64,000 nucleotides of DNA, from contig JACKBL010000004.1 in assembly GCA_020634515.1 (NCBI GenBank), forward strand, positions 62,001-126,000, written 5' to 3'. Shown one piece after another: positions 37,536 through 47,064 of this stretch. The position numbers and the translations under genes are program-made. The stretch's first letter is position 1. The number at the start of each line of letters is the position of its first letter. The DNA is from Ardenticatenales bacterium (GTDB taxonomy: Bacteria; Chloroflexota; Anaerolineae; Promineifilales; Promineifilaceae). A model generated the notes under the pieces. That model was given only the letters and a program-made list of their open reading frames with translations, was not told the origin of the DNA and made no database searches.

Positions 37536-40043
37536 TTAGATGGTCGCAAAGGATAGGCGGACGCTTTCCAGGTAGGCGCGGACGGCGTCGGCGGTGTCCA
37601 GTTGGAGGGCGTGGGCGGCGATCTGGCGGGCCTGGGACAGGGTGAGGCGGCGGACGGCGGCTTTGACGGCGGGGATGGCGGGGGCGCTCATGCTCAGTTC
37701 GTCCAGCCCCAGCCCGACGAGGAGGGGAGTGGCCAGGGGATTGCCGGCAAGTTCACCACACATCCCCACCCAAATGCCGGCATCATGCCCCGCCCGCACC
37801 GTCTGATCAATCAAGCGCAACACCGCCGGCTGCAAAGCCTGCGCCAGGTGCGCCACCTTCGCATTTCCCCGATCCGCCGCCATCGTATACTGCGTCAAAT
37901 CATTCGTGCCAATGCTAAAAAAGTCTACTTCCCGCGCCAGTTGGTCCGCCGCCGCCACCGCTGCCGGCACTTCAATCATCACCCCCACCTCCATATCCGC
38001 GGCAAATGACTCCCCCGCCGCCCGCAGCTCCGCCCGCGCCTCCGCCAGCATCTGCTTCGCCGCCCGCACCTCCGTCACCGTCCCCACCATAGGGAACATC
38101 AGCTTCAGCCGCGCCCCCGCGCTCGCCCGCAAAATAGCCCGTAGCTGCGGCATGAACACCTGCGGCCGATCCAGGCAGAAGCGAATGCCGCGCCAGCCGA
38201 GGAACGGGTTCTCCTCCGCCCCCAGGTCCAGGTAGGGCAGCGGTTTGTCGCCGCCCACGTCCAGCGTGCGCACGATCACGGCGCAGTCGCCCATGGCCTG
38301 CCCCACCGCCTGGTACGCGGCGAACTGCTCCGCTTCGCCGGGGGCCGTCTCCCGATCCAGGAAGAGAAACTCGGTGCGGAACAGACCCACCCCCTCCGCG
38401 CCGTATTCACGCGCCAGGGGGGCGTCGTGCGGTCCGCCAATGTTCGCGGCCACTTCGATGCGTCGTCCATCCTGGGTGATGGCCGGCCCCTGCGCGGTGG
38501 CGCGCGCCTGCTGCTGTGCCGCCTGCCATGCCGCCCGCTGCTGCGCCAGCCGCGCCTGCGTTTCCGCGTCTGGCTGCGCCCAAACCTGCCCCGCGGCGCC
38601 GTCCAGACCGATGGTTTGCCCATCCGCCAGCGTCGCCAGCCGCGGCCCCAGGCCGACGATGGCGGGGATGTTCAGGGCGCGGGCGAGGATGGCGCTGTGC
38701 GAGGTGGCCCCGCCCGACTCCGTGCAGATACCCAGCACCCGGTCCGGGTCAAGCTGCGCCGTGTCGGAAGGCGTCAGGTCGCGGGCGACGAGGATGGCGG
38801 GGTTGGCGAGGGTGAGCGGGCGCATTTCCACGCCCAGCAACTGCCGCAGCACGCGCGCGCCCGCGTCCAACACGTCCGCCGCGCGCGCCTGCATGTAGGC
38901 GTCGTCCATCTGGCGATACGTTTCCGCCATTTCCTGCATGGCCTGTTCCCAGGCCGATTCCGCGTTGACCCGCCGCGTTTGCAAATGGTCGCGCGCCGCC
39001 TCTTGCAGCGCGGGGTCGAGCAGGAAGAGGCGATGGGCGGCGAAAATGGCGGCTTCTTCCCGCCCCACCTGGGCGGCGGCGGCGGTTTCCACGCCCGTCA
39101 ACTCGGCGGCGGCGGCGGTGATGGCCTTTTGTAGCCGCTGCCATTCGGCGTCTACGTCGCTGATGGCGCGGGCGACGACGGGGGGCAGGGTGGGGCGATA
39201 TTGCTGCACGGGGCCTACGGCCACGCCGGGCGCGGCGGGGATGCCGGTCCAGATGCCGGCATTTTCTCCCACGACCCCTTGCTGCTTCGCAGATGCCGGC
39301 AAAATGACCGGCGCCGTCTCCGACTCGCCAAAATTAGCGGCCACCAGCGCCGCCAGCGCCGCCAGCGCCACCTCCGCCCCGTCTCCTTGTGCCTCCACAA
39401 GTATCTCATCCCCCTGGCGCACGCCCAGCGTCGCCACCTGATTGATGCTCTTGGCGTTGGCCTGCCGCGCTCCCTTGCGCACGGTGAGGCTGGCGGGGAA
39501 GCGGTTGGCGGCAGCGACGAATTGGGCCGCGGGCCGGGCGTGCAGCCCCAACGCATTGCGGATGGTGAAGGTCTGGCTTAGGGCCGCGCCGGTGGGGGAG
39601 GGGGTGGGGGGCGGTGCGGCGACGGCGGGGGCGGCAATGCCAAGTTGCTGCCTTTTGGCGGTGAGCGCGCCGCGGGCTTCGGCCATGACCTGGGCGGCGC
39701 TGCTGCCGACGGCGGCTTGCACGGCGGCGGCGATGGCTCCCTCGACGAGGGGGGCCTCGCATAGATGTACGCGGTCGCGTTGGGCGGGGTCGAGGAAGTC
39801 GAGCGCGGTTTCGGCGCTGAGGAGGGCGCTGCCCAGGTCCATGAGGACGACGACGCCGGCTTCGTCGAAGACGCTTTCAATGGCGGCAATGACTTTCATG
39901 GCGTCCGTGCCGATGGGGTTTTCGGGGTCGTCCATGCCGCCGGCAATGGCGACGCGGACGCGCCCTTGTGTCATCTGATCCATGAGTTCTTGCACGCCGC
40001 GGGCCAGTTGGGCGCTGTGGGAGACGATTACGATGCCGACCAT
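37536..40043 (-). CDS. dhaM: DhaM-HPr-Enzyme I fusion, phosphoryl donor for dihydroxyacetone kinase
   Basis: An 835-residue multidomain PTS protein. Residues 1-135 are the DhaM EIIA-Man-like domain with the phosphorylated His9 (GIVIVSHSAQLA). About 155-245 is an HPr domain with His168 (NALGLHARPAAQFV). From about 265 it is Enzyme I, with the active His449 in GGATSHSAILARAL, the PEP-binding GLFRTEFLF and the C-terminal Cys in VGMCGELAGNP. It takes phosphate from PEP through EI, HPr and DhaM to the ADP bound on DhaL, so no separate general PTS proteins are needed. AAAGGA lies six bases before the ATG. It is the last gene of the glycerol/dihydroxyacetone cluster, separated from dhaK and dhaL by the glp and sdh genes. 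Confidence 0.93.
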   Translation of the reverse strand: MVGIVIVSHSAQLARGVQELMDQMTQGRVRVAIAGGMDDPENPIGTDAMKVIAAIESVFDEAGVVVLMDLGSALLSAETALDFLDPAQRDRVHLCEAPLVEGAIAAAVQAAVGSSAAQVMAEARGALTAKRQQLGIAAPAVAAPPPTPSPTGAALSQTFTIRNALGLHARPAAQFVAAANRFPASLTVRKGARQANAKSINQVATLGVRQGDEILVEAQGDGAEVALAALAALVAANFGESETAPVILPASAKQQGVVGENAGIWTGIPAAPGVAVGPVQQYRPTLPPVVARAISDVDAEWQRLQKAITAAAAELTGVETAAAAQVGREEAAIFAAHRLFLLDPALQEAARDHLQTRRVNAESAWEQAMQEMAETYRQMDDAYMQARAADVLDAGARVLRQLLGVEMRPLTLANPAILVARDLTPSDTAQLDPDRVLGICTESGGATSHSAILARALNIPAIVGLGPRLATLADGQTIGLDGAAGQVWAQPDAETQARLAQQRAAWQAAQQQARATAQGPAITQDGRRIEVAANIGGPHDAPLAREYGAEGVGLFRTEFLFLDRETAPGEAEQFAAYQAVGQAMGDCAVIVRTLDVGGDKPLPYLDLGAEENPFLGWRGIRFCLDRPQVFMPQLRAILRASAGARLKLMFPMVGTVTEVRAAKQMLAEARAELRAAGESFAADMEVGVMIEVPAAVAAADQLAREVDFFSIGTNDLTQYTMAADRGNAKVAHLAQALQPAVLRLIDQTVRAGHDAGIWVGMCGELAGNPLATPLLVGLGLDELSMSAPAIPAVKAAVRRLTLSQARQIAAHALQLDTADAVRAYLESVRLSFATI

Positions 40044-40074
40044 GTGTTCCTTTGTGGTGCGCCCGGGGCCGGCG

Positions 40075-40653
40075 TCAGGTAGTTGTGCGCAGATGCCGGC
40101 ATTCGGGACAGTCGCTAACTTCGTGAATGAGGTCTAGATCGGCCCAGGTGAGGGCGTCCGCCGGACCGGGGATGAAACCAACCGCGCCGCAAAGGCAGGC
40201 GTACCAGCCGTAGGGGAGGTGGGCGCAAGGTGGGCGCGCCTGCTGTAAGTCAATCCGTTCCACGCCCAACCGCCAACGGGCATTGGTGATGAGGGTGCGG
40301 CAGCCGGTTTGTTGTAGTTTGCGGGCGTAGAGGTGAAAATGCCGGCAGTGTCGCATCAACAACACGCCGGCAGTCACGTCCACGGGGAAGGGGAAAACAC
40401 GAGCGTCGCCGGCTATCAACCGCATATTTGCCGGCATTCCACCTGCCGCGCTCATCTGCCCCTGCGTTAATAACGTCGGCTCAATTTCGATGGCGTACAC
40501 ACGCCGCGCCCGCGCCGCCAGACGGCGCGCCAGGCGCAAATCGCCCGCCCCGATGTCCAATACCACATCATCTGGCGCGATCCACGCCGTCGCTTGCTCA
40601 TATGTGGCCTCGTCGTAGGGAGACCACATGCGCTCCCAATCCCGCTCGTTCAT
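40075..40653 (-). CDS. Small SAM-dependent methyltransferase
   Basis: A 192-residue protein with a class I methyltransferase glycine motif (VVLDIGAGDLRLARRLAARA) and the following acidic residue in VYAIEIEP. Then come GDARVFPF and a C-terminal half with four Cys, two in CPECRHLRTTT at the very end, which could bind a metal. The substrate is unknown. It lies between sdhD and dhaM on the same strand, with gaps of 24 and 31 bases, so it is probably in the operon. I see no link to glycerol metabolism in its sequence. Confidence 0.72.
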   Translation of the reverse strand: MNERDWERMWSPYDEATYEQATAWIAPDDVVLDIGAGDLRLARRLAARARRVYAIEIEPTLLTQGQMSAAGGMPANMRLIAGDARVFPFPVDVTAGVLLMRHCRHFHLYARKLQQTGCRTLITNARWRLGVERIDLQQARPPCAHLPYGWYACLCGAVGFIPGPADALTWADLDLIHEVSDCPECRHLRTTT

Positions 40654-40677
40654 CCCGATTTCCCGTTCCCATGACGG

Positions 40678-41064
40678 CTACAGCCGTTGGATGGCGACGG
40701 CCAGCCACAAGCCATAAGCCAGCGCCCCCGCGCCCACCAGCGCCAGCACCCAATCGATGGCGCGGGCGGCGGACGGGCTTAAGCCCAGGTCACGCACGAC
40801 GGCGCGCAGCCCCAGCATGGCGTGAGTGGTCACGAATACCAGAAAAACGACTTCAATGAAGAAAATCGCGGGATTAGAGACGTAGGCCAACACTTCCTGA
40901 AAATTGCGCAGGCCACCGGCGGCGACGAAATGGTGCGCGACCATGTGCAGCCCCAGCAGCAAAACCAGCAGCAGGCCGGAAATGGCCTGCACCAGCCACA
41001 AAGCGCCCGCGCGGCTGCGCTGCTGTCGGTCTCTGGCGGCCTGGCCGGTGATGGCGTTTTGCAT
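40678..41064 (-). CDS. sdhD: SdhD-like membrane anchor subunit
   Basis: A 128-residue protein with three transmembrane helices (LVQAISGLLLVLLLGLHMVA, IFFIEVVFLVFVTTHAMLGL and VLALVGAGALAYGLWLAVAI). It matches the hydrophobic anchor of the succinate dehydrogenase/fumarate reductase superfamily; His residues in helices 1 and 2 (GLHMVAHH, THAMLG) are candidate heme ligands. The ATG at 41064 has GGAGG six bases upstream; the longer frame reads into the hairpin at 41079-41111. It lies behind sdhC and sdhB. No flavoprotein subunit sdhA is nearby, and glpA takes that position. Confidence 0.8.
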   Translation of the reverse strand: MQNAITGQAARDRQQRSRAGALWLVQAISGLLLVLLLGLHMVAHHFVAAGGLRNFQEVLAYVSNPAIFFIEVVFLVFVTTHAMLGLRAVVRDLGLSPSAARAIDWVLALVGAGALAYGLWLAVAIQRL

Positions 41065-41078
41065 TTTTTCCTCCGGAT

Positions 41079-41111
41079 AAAAACCCGGTCTCTGCAAGAA
41101 ACCGGGTTTTT
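41079..41111. repeat. AAAAACCCGGT hairpin between sdhC and sdhD
   Basis: An 11-bp stem (AAAAACCCGGT with ACCGGGTTTTT), 11-base loop. It is in the short gap between two operon genes, so it may adjust expression of sdhD. Its word recurs at 19598-19755. Confidence 0.55.
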
Positions 41112-41114
41112 GTA

Positions 41115-41519
41115 TCACAAGGTGAAGACTTTCCAGGCGCTGATGACGAGGAGGATGAAGCCGATGATCATCAGGGTGACGAACAGGGCGCGGTGGCTAC
41201 GCGCGCCGACGCCCATGCCCACCAGGGCCACGCGAATGCCGTTCAGTCCATGAAAAAGGATGCCGAAGATGAGGACGACGTCCAGCAGCAGGAACAGCGG
41301 GCTGCGCGCCAGTTGCAGAAACCGGTCCCAGCCAGCTTCGCCCTGGAGCAGGGTACTCAACACAGCCAGGTGCAGGAAGAGGTAGAGGACCAGCCCTAAT
41401 CCGGTGAGGCGGTTGATGGCAAATGCCCACGACCCGAGGCGGCGGCGGCGCACGTCAAACCAGGCCCGCAGTGGCTGCCTGGGACGAATGGTTTCTTCGG
41501 TAGTTTGTACGTTTTGCAC
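41115..41519 (-). CDS. sdhC: SdhC-like cytochrome b subunit
   Basis: A 134-residue protein with three transmembrane helices. The first carries the family motif FAINRLTGLGLVLYLFLHLA, with a His placed to bind heme b; a further His is in ILFHGLNGIR. With SdhD it would form the quinone-reducing membrane domain. The GTG at 41519 is preferred because GGAGG lies nine bases upstream; a TTG at 41558 would start inside the 41540-41572 hairpin. The neighbours are sdhB before it and sdhD after it. Confidence 0.8.
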   Translation of the reverse strand: MQNVQTTEETIRPRQPLRAWFDVRRRRLGSWAFAINRLTGLGLVLYLFLHLAVLSTLLQGEAGWDRFLQLARSPLFLLLDVVLIFGILFHGLNGIRVALVGMGVGARSHRALFVTLMIIGFILLVISAWKVFTL

Positions 41520-41539
41520 GGTGGGTTTCCTCCGCGGAA

Positions 41540-41572
41540 AGATTGGTCCAATCTTCAAGATTGGACCAATCT
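41540..41572. repeat. Perfect 15-bp hairpin AGATTGGTCCAATCT
   Basis: AGATTGGTCCAATCT, loop TCA, AGATTGGACCAATCT. It overlaps the sdhB stop and precedes the sdhC ribosome binding site. Each arm is also nearly self-complementary. The word is shared with 45824-45854 and with the inner arms of the dispersed repeat at 36912. Confidence 0.65.
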
Positions 41573-42299
41573 AAGCATCTGGCAAACGGAGCAGGCGGCG
41601 GAATTTGCGCCCGGTGAGTTTGCGGCGCAGGGACATGATGGCGCCGCCGGGATCAACCTCGGAGGGGCAGACTTCGGTGCATTCGTAGGCGACGTGGCAG
41701 CGCCAGCAGCCGCTTTCGTTGTCCACCCAATCAAGGATGACCTGGGGGTTTTGCCCGCGTGGTTCGGCGACGACACGCCAGGCGGCAGCGAGGGCGGCGG
41801 GGCCATAGTAGTCGGCGCTGCTGCCCATGATGGGGCAGGCGGAGACGCAGAGGCCGCATTCGAGGCAGTTTTCGTAGCGGGTGTATTGGGCGATGCCGGC
41901 AGGAAGCTCGGCTTCGGGTTGGAATTCACTCTGGCGGATGTAGGCCATGCCGGCATCGCCGTACCGCTCATAAAACGCCCCCATATCCACCACCAGGTCC
42001 GCCACCAGCGGGATATTGCGGATCGGCTCCACCAGCACCGTCTCCGTGCCCAAATCCAGCACATTCGTCACGCAGGCCAGCACCTCCTGCCCATTCACCC
42101 GCATCCCACACGTCCCGCAGGAAGCGTGGTGGCAAGAGTGGCGCAAAATCAACGTGCGATCCTGCGTGCGCCGAATCTCTTGCAGCGCCTCCAACACCGT
42201 TGTGCGTGGCCCTACCTTTGTCGTAAATGTCTGGTAGGTAGGCGCGGATTGCCCCTGCTTGTAGCGGAACACGCGGAACGCTCTTTCCACTTCGGCCAT
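41571..42299 (-). CDS. sdhB: SdhB-like iron-sulfur subunit
   Basis: A 242-residue iron-sulfur protein of the succinate dehydrogenase/fumarate reductase type. The N-terminal ferredoxin domain has the 2Fe-2S cysteines in SCHHASCGTCG plus a later Cys in VLACVTN. The C-terminal domain has CLECGLCVSACP and CWRCHVAYECTEVCP for the 4Fe-4S and second cubane cluster. It would carry electrons from a flavoprotein to the SdhC/D cytochrome b. The ATG at 42299 has GGAGG eight bases upstream. The gene follows glpA, not sdhA, so GlpA may be its electron donor. This is inferred from gene order. Confidence 0.88.
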   Translation of the reverse strand: MAEVERAFRVFRYKQGQSAPTYQTFTTKVGPRTTVLEALQEIRRTQDRTLILRHSCHHASCGTCGMRVNGQEVLACVTNVLDLGTETVLVEPIRNIPLVADLVVDMGAFYERYGDAGMAYIRQSEFQPEAELPAGIAQYTRYENCLECGLCVSACPIMGSSADYYGPAALAAAWRVVAEPRGQNPQVILDWVDNESGCWRCHVAYECTEVCPSEVDPGGAIMSLRRKLTGRKFRRLLRLPDA

Positions 42300-42321
42300 C
42301 AAACTTGCCTCCTGGGAAAAT

Positions 42322-42369
42322 GTAGGGCGATTTTCCAAATCGCCCGCCCGATTTGGAAAATCGGGCTAC
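42322..42369. repeat. Imperfect 21-bp hairpin between glpA and sdhB
   Basis: GTAGGGCGATTTTCCAAATC and GATTTGGAAAATCGGGCTAC pair with two mismatches around a short GC loop. It is in the spacer between two co-directional genes and may be a processing site or another intergenic palindrome family. Confidence 0.6.
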
Positions 42370-42407
42370 GACGGTTCATCGTTTTCATTCATGGTGAAGA
42401 ACCCCAT

Positions 42408-43577
42408 TCATGGGGAATGCCTGTAATACGCGGTGTGTGGCAGCAGCACCACTTCGCGTGTGCGACATGGGGCGTCCACGCCCAACTTCTGGCAAACCAC
42501 ATTCGACGCGGCTTCCGCCATGCCGCGCAGCGTGGTCGCTTTGCCGCCCGTAATCGTCACGAATCCTTCCGCGCCCTCGTCCTGGTGATCAAAGCATTTG
42601 AAGGTACGGCTCAACTCTCGTCCGCTGTCCTCGCCACGCGGACCAATGAGGGGGCGCGCCGCCGACCAGACCCCACGGAAGGGGGCCGTTTTCACCATTG
42701 GGATCAACTCCGCCCCTTTTTCGACCATCAACTGCACATGCTCTTCCGGCACGCCCAGATCGTCCGGGTCGTCCACGACCCAGGAACTGGTCCCCACCAC
42801 GGAAAGCCCCCGCTGCGGCACGACGATGTCGCCGTCGCCGGAGGTGTGCAGCCGGTTGACGACCATGTTGCAAAGACGCCCGCGCAAGGCCAGCATCACG
42901 CCGGGCGAGGGGCGGATGGGCACGTCTACGTCCACCATGTGGGCGATTTTGCCGCTCCAGGGGCCGCCGGCGTTGATGATGATGTCCGCCTTGATGTCGT
43001 ATTCCTGGCCGTTGGTGAGGTCATGAACGCGCGCGCCGGTGACGTTGTGGCCGTATTTGATGAAGTCAACGACCTCGGTGAACGGCTTGATGACGGCGCC
43101 GTTGTGTTGGGCGGTGGCGAAGAAGCGCAGCGGCATACGCATGGCGTCCATGGTGGCGTCGGGAACCTGGACGGCCATCTTCAGGTTGGGGTTCAGGTTG
43201 GGTTCGAGTCGCAGGGTTTGTTCGCGGGTGAGCCGCCGCACGGGGATGCCGCATTCCTGGCAGCCTTCGATGAATGCGTGGCTGTATGCCAGGTCTTCGT
43301 CGCTAATGGCGACAAAGAGGCCATCGTTTTCTTCAAACGTGCCCGGGGCGATGCGGCGCAGGATGGTGTTTTCCTCGATACATTCGATGGCGGATTCCTG
43401 GTCTTTGACGGCGTAGCGGGCGCCGCTGTGTAGCAGACCGTGGTGACGCCCCGTGGTGCCGGAGGTGAGTTCGCCGCGTTCGACCAGGGTGACTTGCAGG
43501 CCGCGCAGCGTCAGGTCGTGGGCAACGGCGGCTCCTGTGCCACCGCCGCCAATAACGAGCGCATGAAACCTGTCCAT
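42408..43577 (-). CDS. glpA: FAD-dependent glycerol-3-phosphate dehydrogenase (GlpA-type, short form)
   Basis: A 389-residue DAO-fold flavoprotein. The N-terminal ADP-binding motif is VIGGGGTGAAVAHDLTLRG, followed by the conserved SGTTGRHHGLLHSGARYAV region and, near the end, TITGGKATTLRGMAEAA. It oxidises sn-glycerol-3-phosphate to dihydroxyacetone phosphate and passes electrons to a membrane acceptor. It lacks the roughly 150-residue C-terminal BFD-like domain of E. coli GlpA, and no glpB or glpC is present; sdhB, sdhC and sdhD-like genes follow instead. GGGAG lies five bases before the ATG. glpK is immediately upstream on the same strand. Confidence 0.9.
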   Translation of the reverse strand: MDRFHALVIGGGGTGAAVAHDLTLRGLQVTLVERGELTSGTTGRHHGLLHSGARYAVKDQESAIECIEENTILRRIAPGTFEENDGLFVAISDEDLAYSHAFIEGCQECGIPVRRLTREQTLRLEPNLNPNLKMAVQVPDATMDAMRMPLRFFATAQHNGAVIKPFTEVVDFIKYGHNVTGARVHDLTNGQEYDIKADIIINAGGPWSGKIAHMVDVDVPIRPSPGVMLALRGRLCNMVVNRLHTSGDGDIVVPQRGLSVVGTSSWVVDDPDDLGVPEEHVQLMVEKGAELIPMVKTAPFRGVWSAARPLIGPRGEDSGRELSRTFKCFDHQDEGAEGFVTITGGKATTLRGMAEAASNVVCQKLGVDAPCRTREVVLLPHTAYYRHSP

Positions 43578-43590
43578 GATTACTCCCGAA

Positions 43591-43624
43591 ACCTTCCCGG
43601 AAGCTTTGGAGCTTCCGGGAAGGT
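43591..43624. repeat. Perfect 14-bp hairpin ACCTTCCCGGAAGC
   Basis: ACCTTCCCGGAAGC, loop TTTGGA, GCTTCCGGGAAGGT, between the glpK stop and the glpA start. Same family as 37062-37118. Confidence 0.65.
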
Positions 43625-43633
43625 ATTATGTGA

Positions 43634-45139
<1,506 letters not shown>

Positions 45140-45170
45140 GTGATTGTCTCCTTGGGAGGAACAGCCGGAT

Positions 45171-45806
45171 TCAGGCTGTTTGGAGGGTGTCCAGCAATGC
45201 TTTTAACATCAGGTAGGATGAGGTTGCACCGGGGTCTTGATGTCCGATGCTACGCTCGCCCAGGTAGCTGGCGCGGCCTTTGCGCGCTTGCAGGGGGATG
45301 GTACTGAGCATGCCGGCATTGGCCGCCGTGACTGCCTGTTCTAATGCGGGAATAAGCGCCTTGTTGTTGTCCAGTGCCTGGCGCATCGCCACCAACGCGG
45401 GCGACCAGGTGTCAAACATCGTTTTGTCTTCCAATTGTGGGCGGCCCCGCTGCACGATACCATCGACGCCCTTTTTGAATAGTTCGTACAGATCTTCGCC
45501 GTTCAGTTCCTCTTTTGCGCCCACGGCCATGCCGCTGCGCATAAAGAAGGTACCGTACAGGGGGCCACTGGCTCCGCCGACACTGGAAATCAATGTCATG
45601 CCCACCGTTTTTAGAACATTTCCGATGTCTTTGTCGGCCACGCCCGGCAGTTTTTCCAACACTTTGGTGAAGCCGCGGGCCATGTTGATGCCGTGGTCCG
45701 CATCGCCAATGGCGGAGTCCAACTGGGTCAGATACTCTTTGTTTTCAAATAGCACAGCCGCCAGGTTTTCCAGCCACTGCACGATTTGGACTTTGGTTAC
45801 GACCAT
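45171..45806 (-). CDS. dhaL: Dihydroxyacetone kinase subunit DhaL
   Basis: A 211-residue DAK2-domain protein. The ADP/Mg-binding Asp motif is AIGDADHGINMARGF; later SSVGGASGPLYGTFF and the C-terminal LGERSIGHQDPGATSS are family hallmarks. In PTS-type dihydroxyacetone kinases DhaL holds ADP as a permanent cofactor that DhaM rephosphorylates, and passes the phosphate to dihydroxyacetone on DhaK. AGGAAG lies five bases before the ATG. It follows dhaK with a 54-base gap holding a hairpin. DhaL also co-activates DhaR in enteric bacteria. Confidence 0.95.
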   Translation of the reverse strand: MVVTKVQIVQWLENLAAVLFENKEYLTQLDSAIGDADHGINMARGFTKVLEKLPGVADKDIGNVLKTVGMTLISSVGGASGPLYGTFFMRSGMAVGAKEELNGEDLYELFKKGVDGIVQRGRPQLEDKTMFDTWSPALVAMRQALDNNKALIPALEQAVTAANAGMLSTIPLQARKGRASYLGERSIGHQDPGATSSYLMLKALLDTLQTA

Positions 45807-45823
45807 ATCGTCTTCCTAAAAAA

Positions 45824-45854
45824 GATTGGTCCAATCTTAACGATTGGACCAATC
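45824..45854. repeat. 13-bp hairpin GATTGGTCCAATC between dhaK and dhaL
   Basis: GATTGGTCCAATC, loop TTAAC, GATTGGACCAATC. Same word as at 41540-41572. It could tune the relative amounts of DhaK and DhaL. Confidence 0.65.
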
Positions 45855-45860
45855 TGGAAT

Positions 45861-46934
45861 TCAGATGCCCCAGCGCAGGCCAGGCGTGTTGACGGGCGCA
45901 TCCCAGAACGTAAGGATTTCGTCGTCCGCCTTCAACAGGGTGATGGAAAAACCTTGCATTTCCAGGGACGTGATGTAGGGGCCGACCAGGTTGCGTACGA
46001 TGGTGATGCCTTTGTCGGCGCAGACCTGGGCCAGCTTGCGATAGATGGCGTACAGTTCGGAGACGGGCGTGCCGCCCATGCTGTTGACGAAGGCAATGAC
46101 GTTGTCGCCGGCCTGGAAGGGGGTGTCGACGAGTTCTTTCTCTTCCCAATCGCCGGCATCGTTATCCCATTCTCGCACCGTTCGCGTATACGCATGGTCG
46201 TTGATGATCTCCAGGGCCATCATTTCCGTGATCTTGTCCGCTGTCACCATTTTCATCCGCTTTTGCCCTGGTTCACCGTGGATGCCAATGCCGATTTCCA
46301 TTTCGTCGTCACCCAGGTCGAATGTTGGCTTGCCCGCGGCGGGCACGGTGCAGGACGTCAACGCCATGCCCATGCTGCGCCCATACTGGTTCACCTTGCG
46401 GCACAGGTCGGCGCACTGCTCCAGGTTGTAGCCGGCTTCGGCAGCCGCGCCCACGATCTTTTCCGCCAGCACGGTCGTGCCCACGCCGCGGCGACCTGCC
46501 GTGTACAGGCTGTCCTTCACGGCCACGTCGTCGTCGATGAGGATGCTTTGTACCTGAATGCCGTCGGCATAGGCCAGTTCCGCCGCTGTTTCAAAGTTGA
46601 GAACGTCACCTGTGTAGTTCTTGACGATGAAGAGGACGCCGGCGCCGCCGTCCACGGTCTTCGCCGCTTCGTACATCTGGTCCGGAGTGGGGGAGGTGAA
46701 GACTTCGCCCGGACAGGCGGCATGGAGCATGCCCATGCCCACGAACCCACCGTGCATGGGTTCGTGCCCGCTGCCACCGCCGGAGATGATGGCGACTTTG
46801 CCGGCAACGGGCGCATCGGCGCGGCAGACGTAATTTGGCTCAAAATGAACCTGCAGCATGTCGGGATGCGCCACGGCCATACCTTCCAACTGCTCTTTGA
46901 CAACATCTTCAACCGCGTTGATTAATTTCTTCAT
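45861..46934 (-). CDS. dhaK: Dihydroxyacetone kinase subunit DhaK
   Basis: A 357-residue DAK1-domain protein that binds dihydroxyacetone covalently through a His. The substrate pocket motif SGGGSGHEPMHGGFVGMGML is near residue 50, and the hemiaminal His is expected in EIGIGIHGEPGQKR. Product is dihydroxyacetone phosphate. The ATG at 46934 has GGAGG nine bases upstream; the longer open frame to 47255 reads through the heptamer repeats and glpF and is not used. In E. coli DhaK antagonises DhaR; the dhaR gene here supports the same circuit. Confidence 0.95.
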   Translation of the reverse strand: MKKLINAVEDVVKEQLEGMAVAHPDMLQVHFEPNYVCRADAPVAGKVAIISGGGSGHEPMHGGFVGMGMLHAACPGEVFTSPTPDQMYEAAKTVDGGAGVLFIVKNYTGDVLNFETAAELAYADGIQVQSILIDDDVAVKDSLYTAGRRGVGTTVLAEKIVGAAAEAGYNLEQCADLCRKVNQYGRSMGMALTSCTVPAAGKPTFDLGDDEMEIGIGIHGEPGQKRMKMVTADKITEMMALEIINDHAYTRTVREWDNDAGDWEEKELVDTPFQAGDNVIAFVNSMGGTPVSELYAIYRKLAQVCADKGITIVRNLVGPYITSLEMQGFSITLLKADDEILTFWDAPVNTPGLRWGI

Positions 46935-46944
46935 GTGAGATTGC

Positions 46945-47062
46945 CTCCGGGAGTGGGCGAGTCCGCGAGTTTGCGAGTTTGCGGGTTTGCGAGTCCGTGA
47001 GTTTGCGGGTTTGTGGGCAAACTCGCCACTCGCCACTCGCCACTCACCACTCGCCACGCACC
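46945..47062. repeat. Short tandem heptamer-like repeats between glpF and dhaK
   Basis: A run of GCGAGTTT-, GCGGGTTT- and GCGAGTCC-like units turns into repeated CGCCACT units. The two halves are partly complementary (AACTCGC against GCGAGTT). Similar heptamers occur at 60384-60485. Low-complexity spacer, non-coding. Confidence 0.75.
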
Positions 47063-47064
47063 CC

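Noticed and set aside
41505..43433. Long plus-strand ORF of 642 codons
   Set aside because: It is antisense to sdhC, sdhB and glpA, whose products have clear catalytic and cluster motifs. The plus-strand translation has no family features and reflects GC-rich codon bias.
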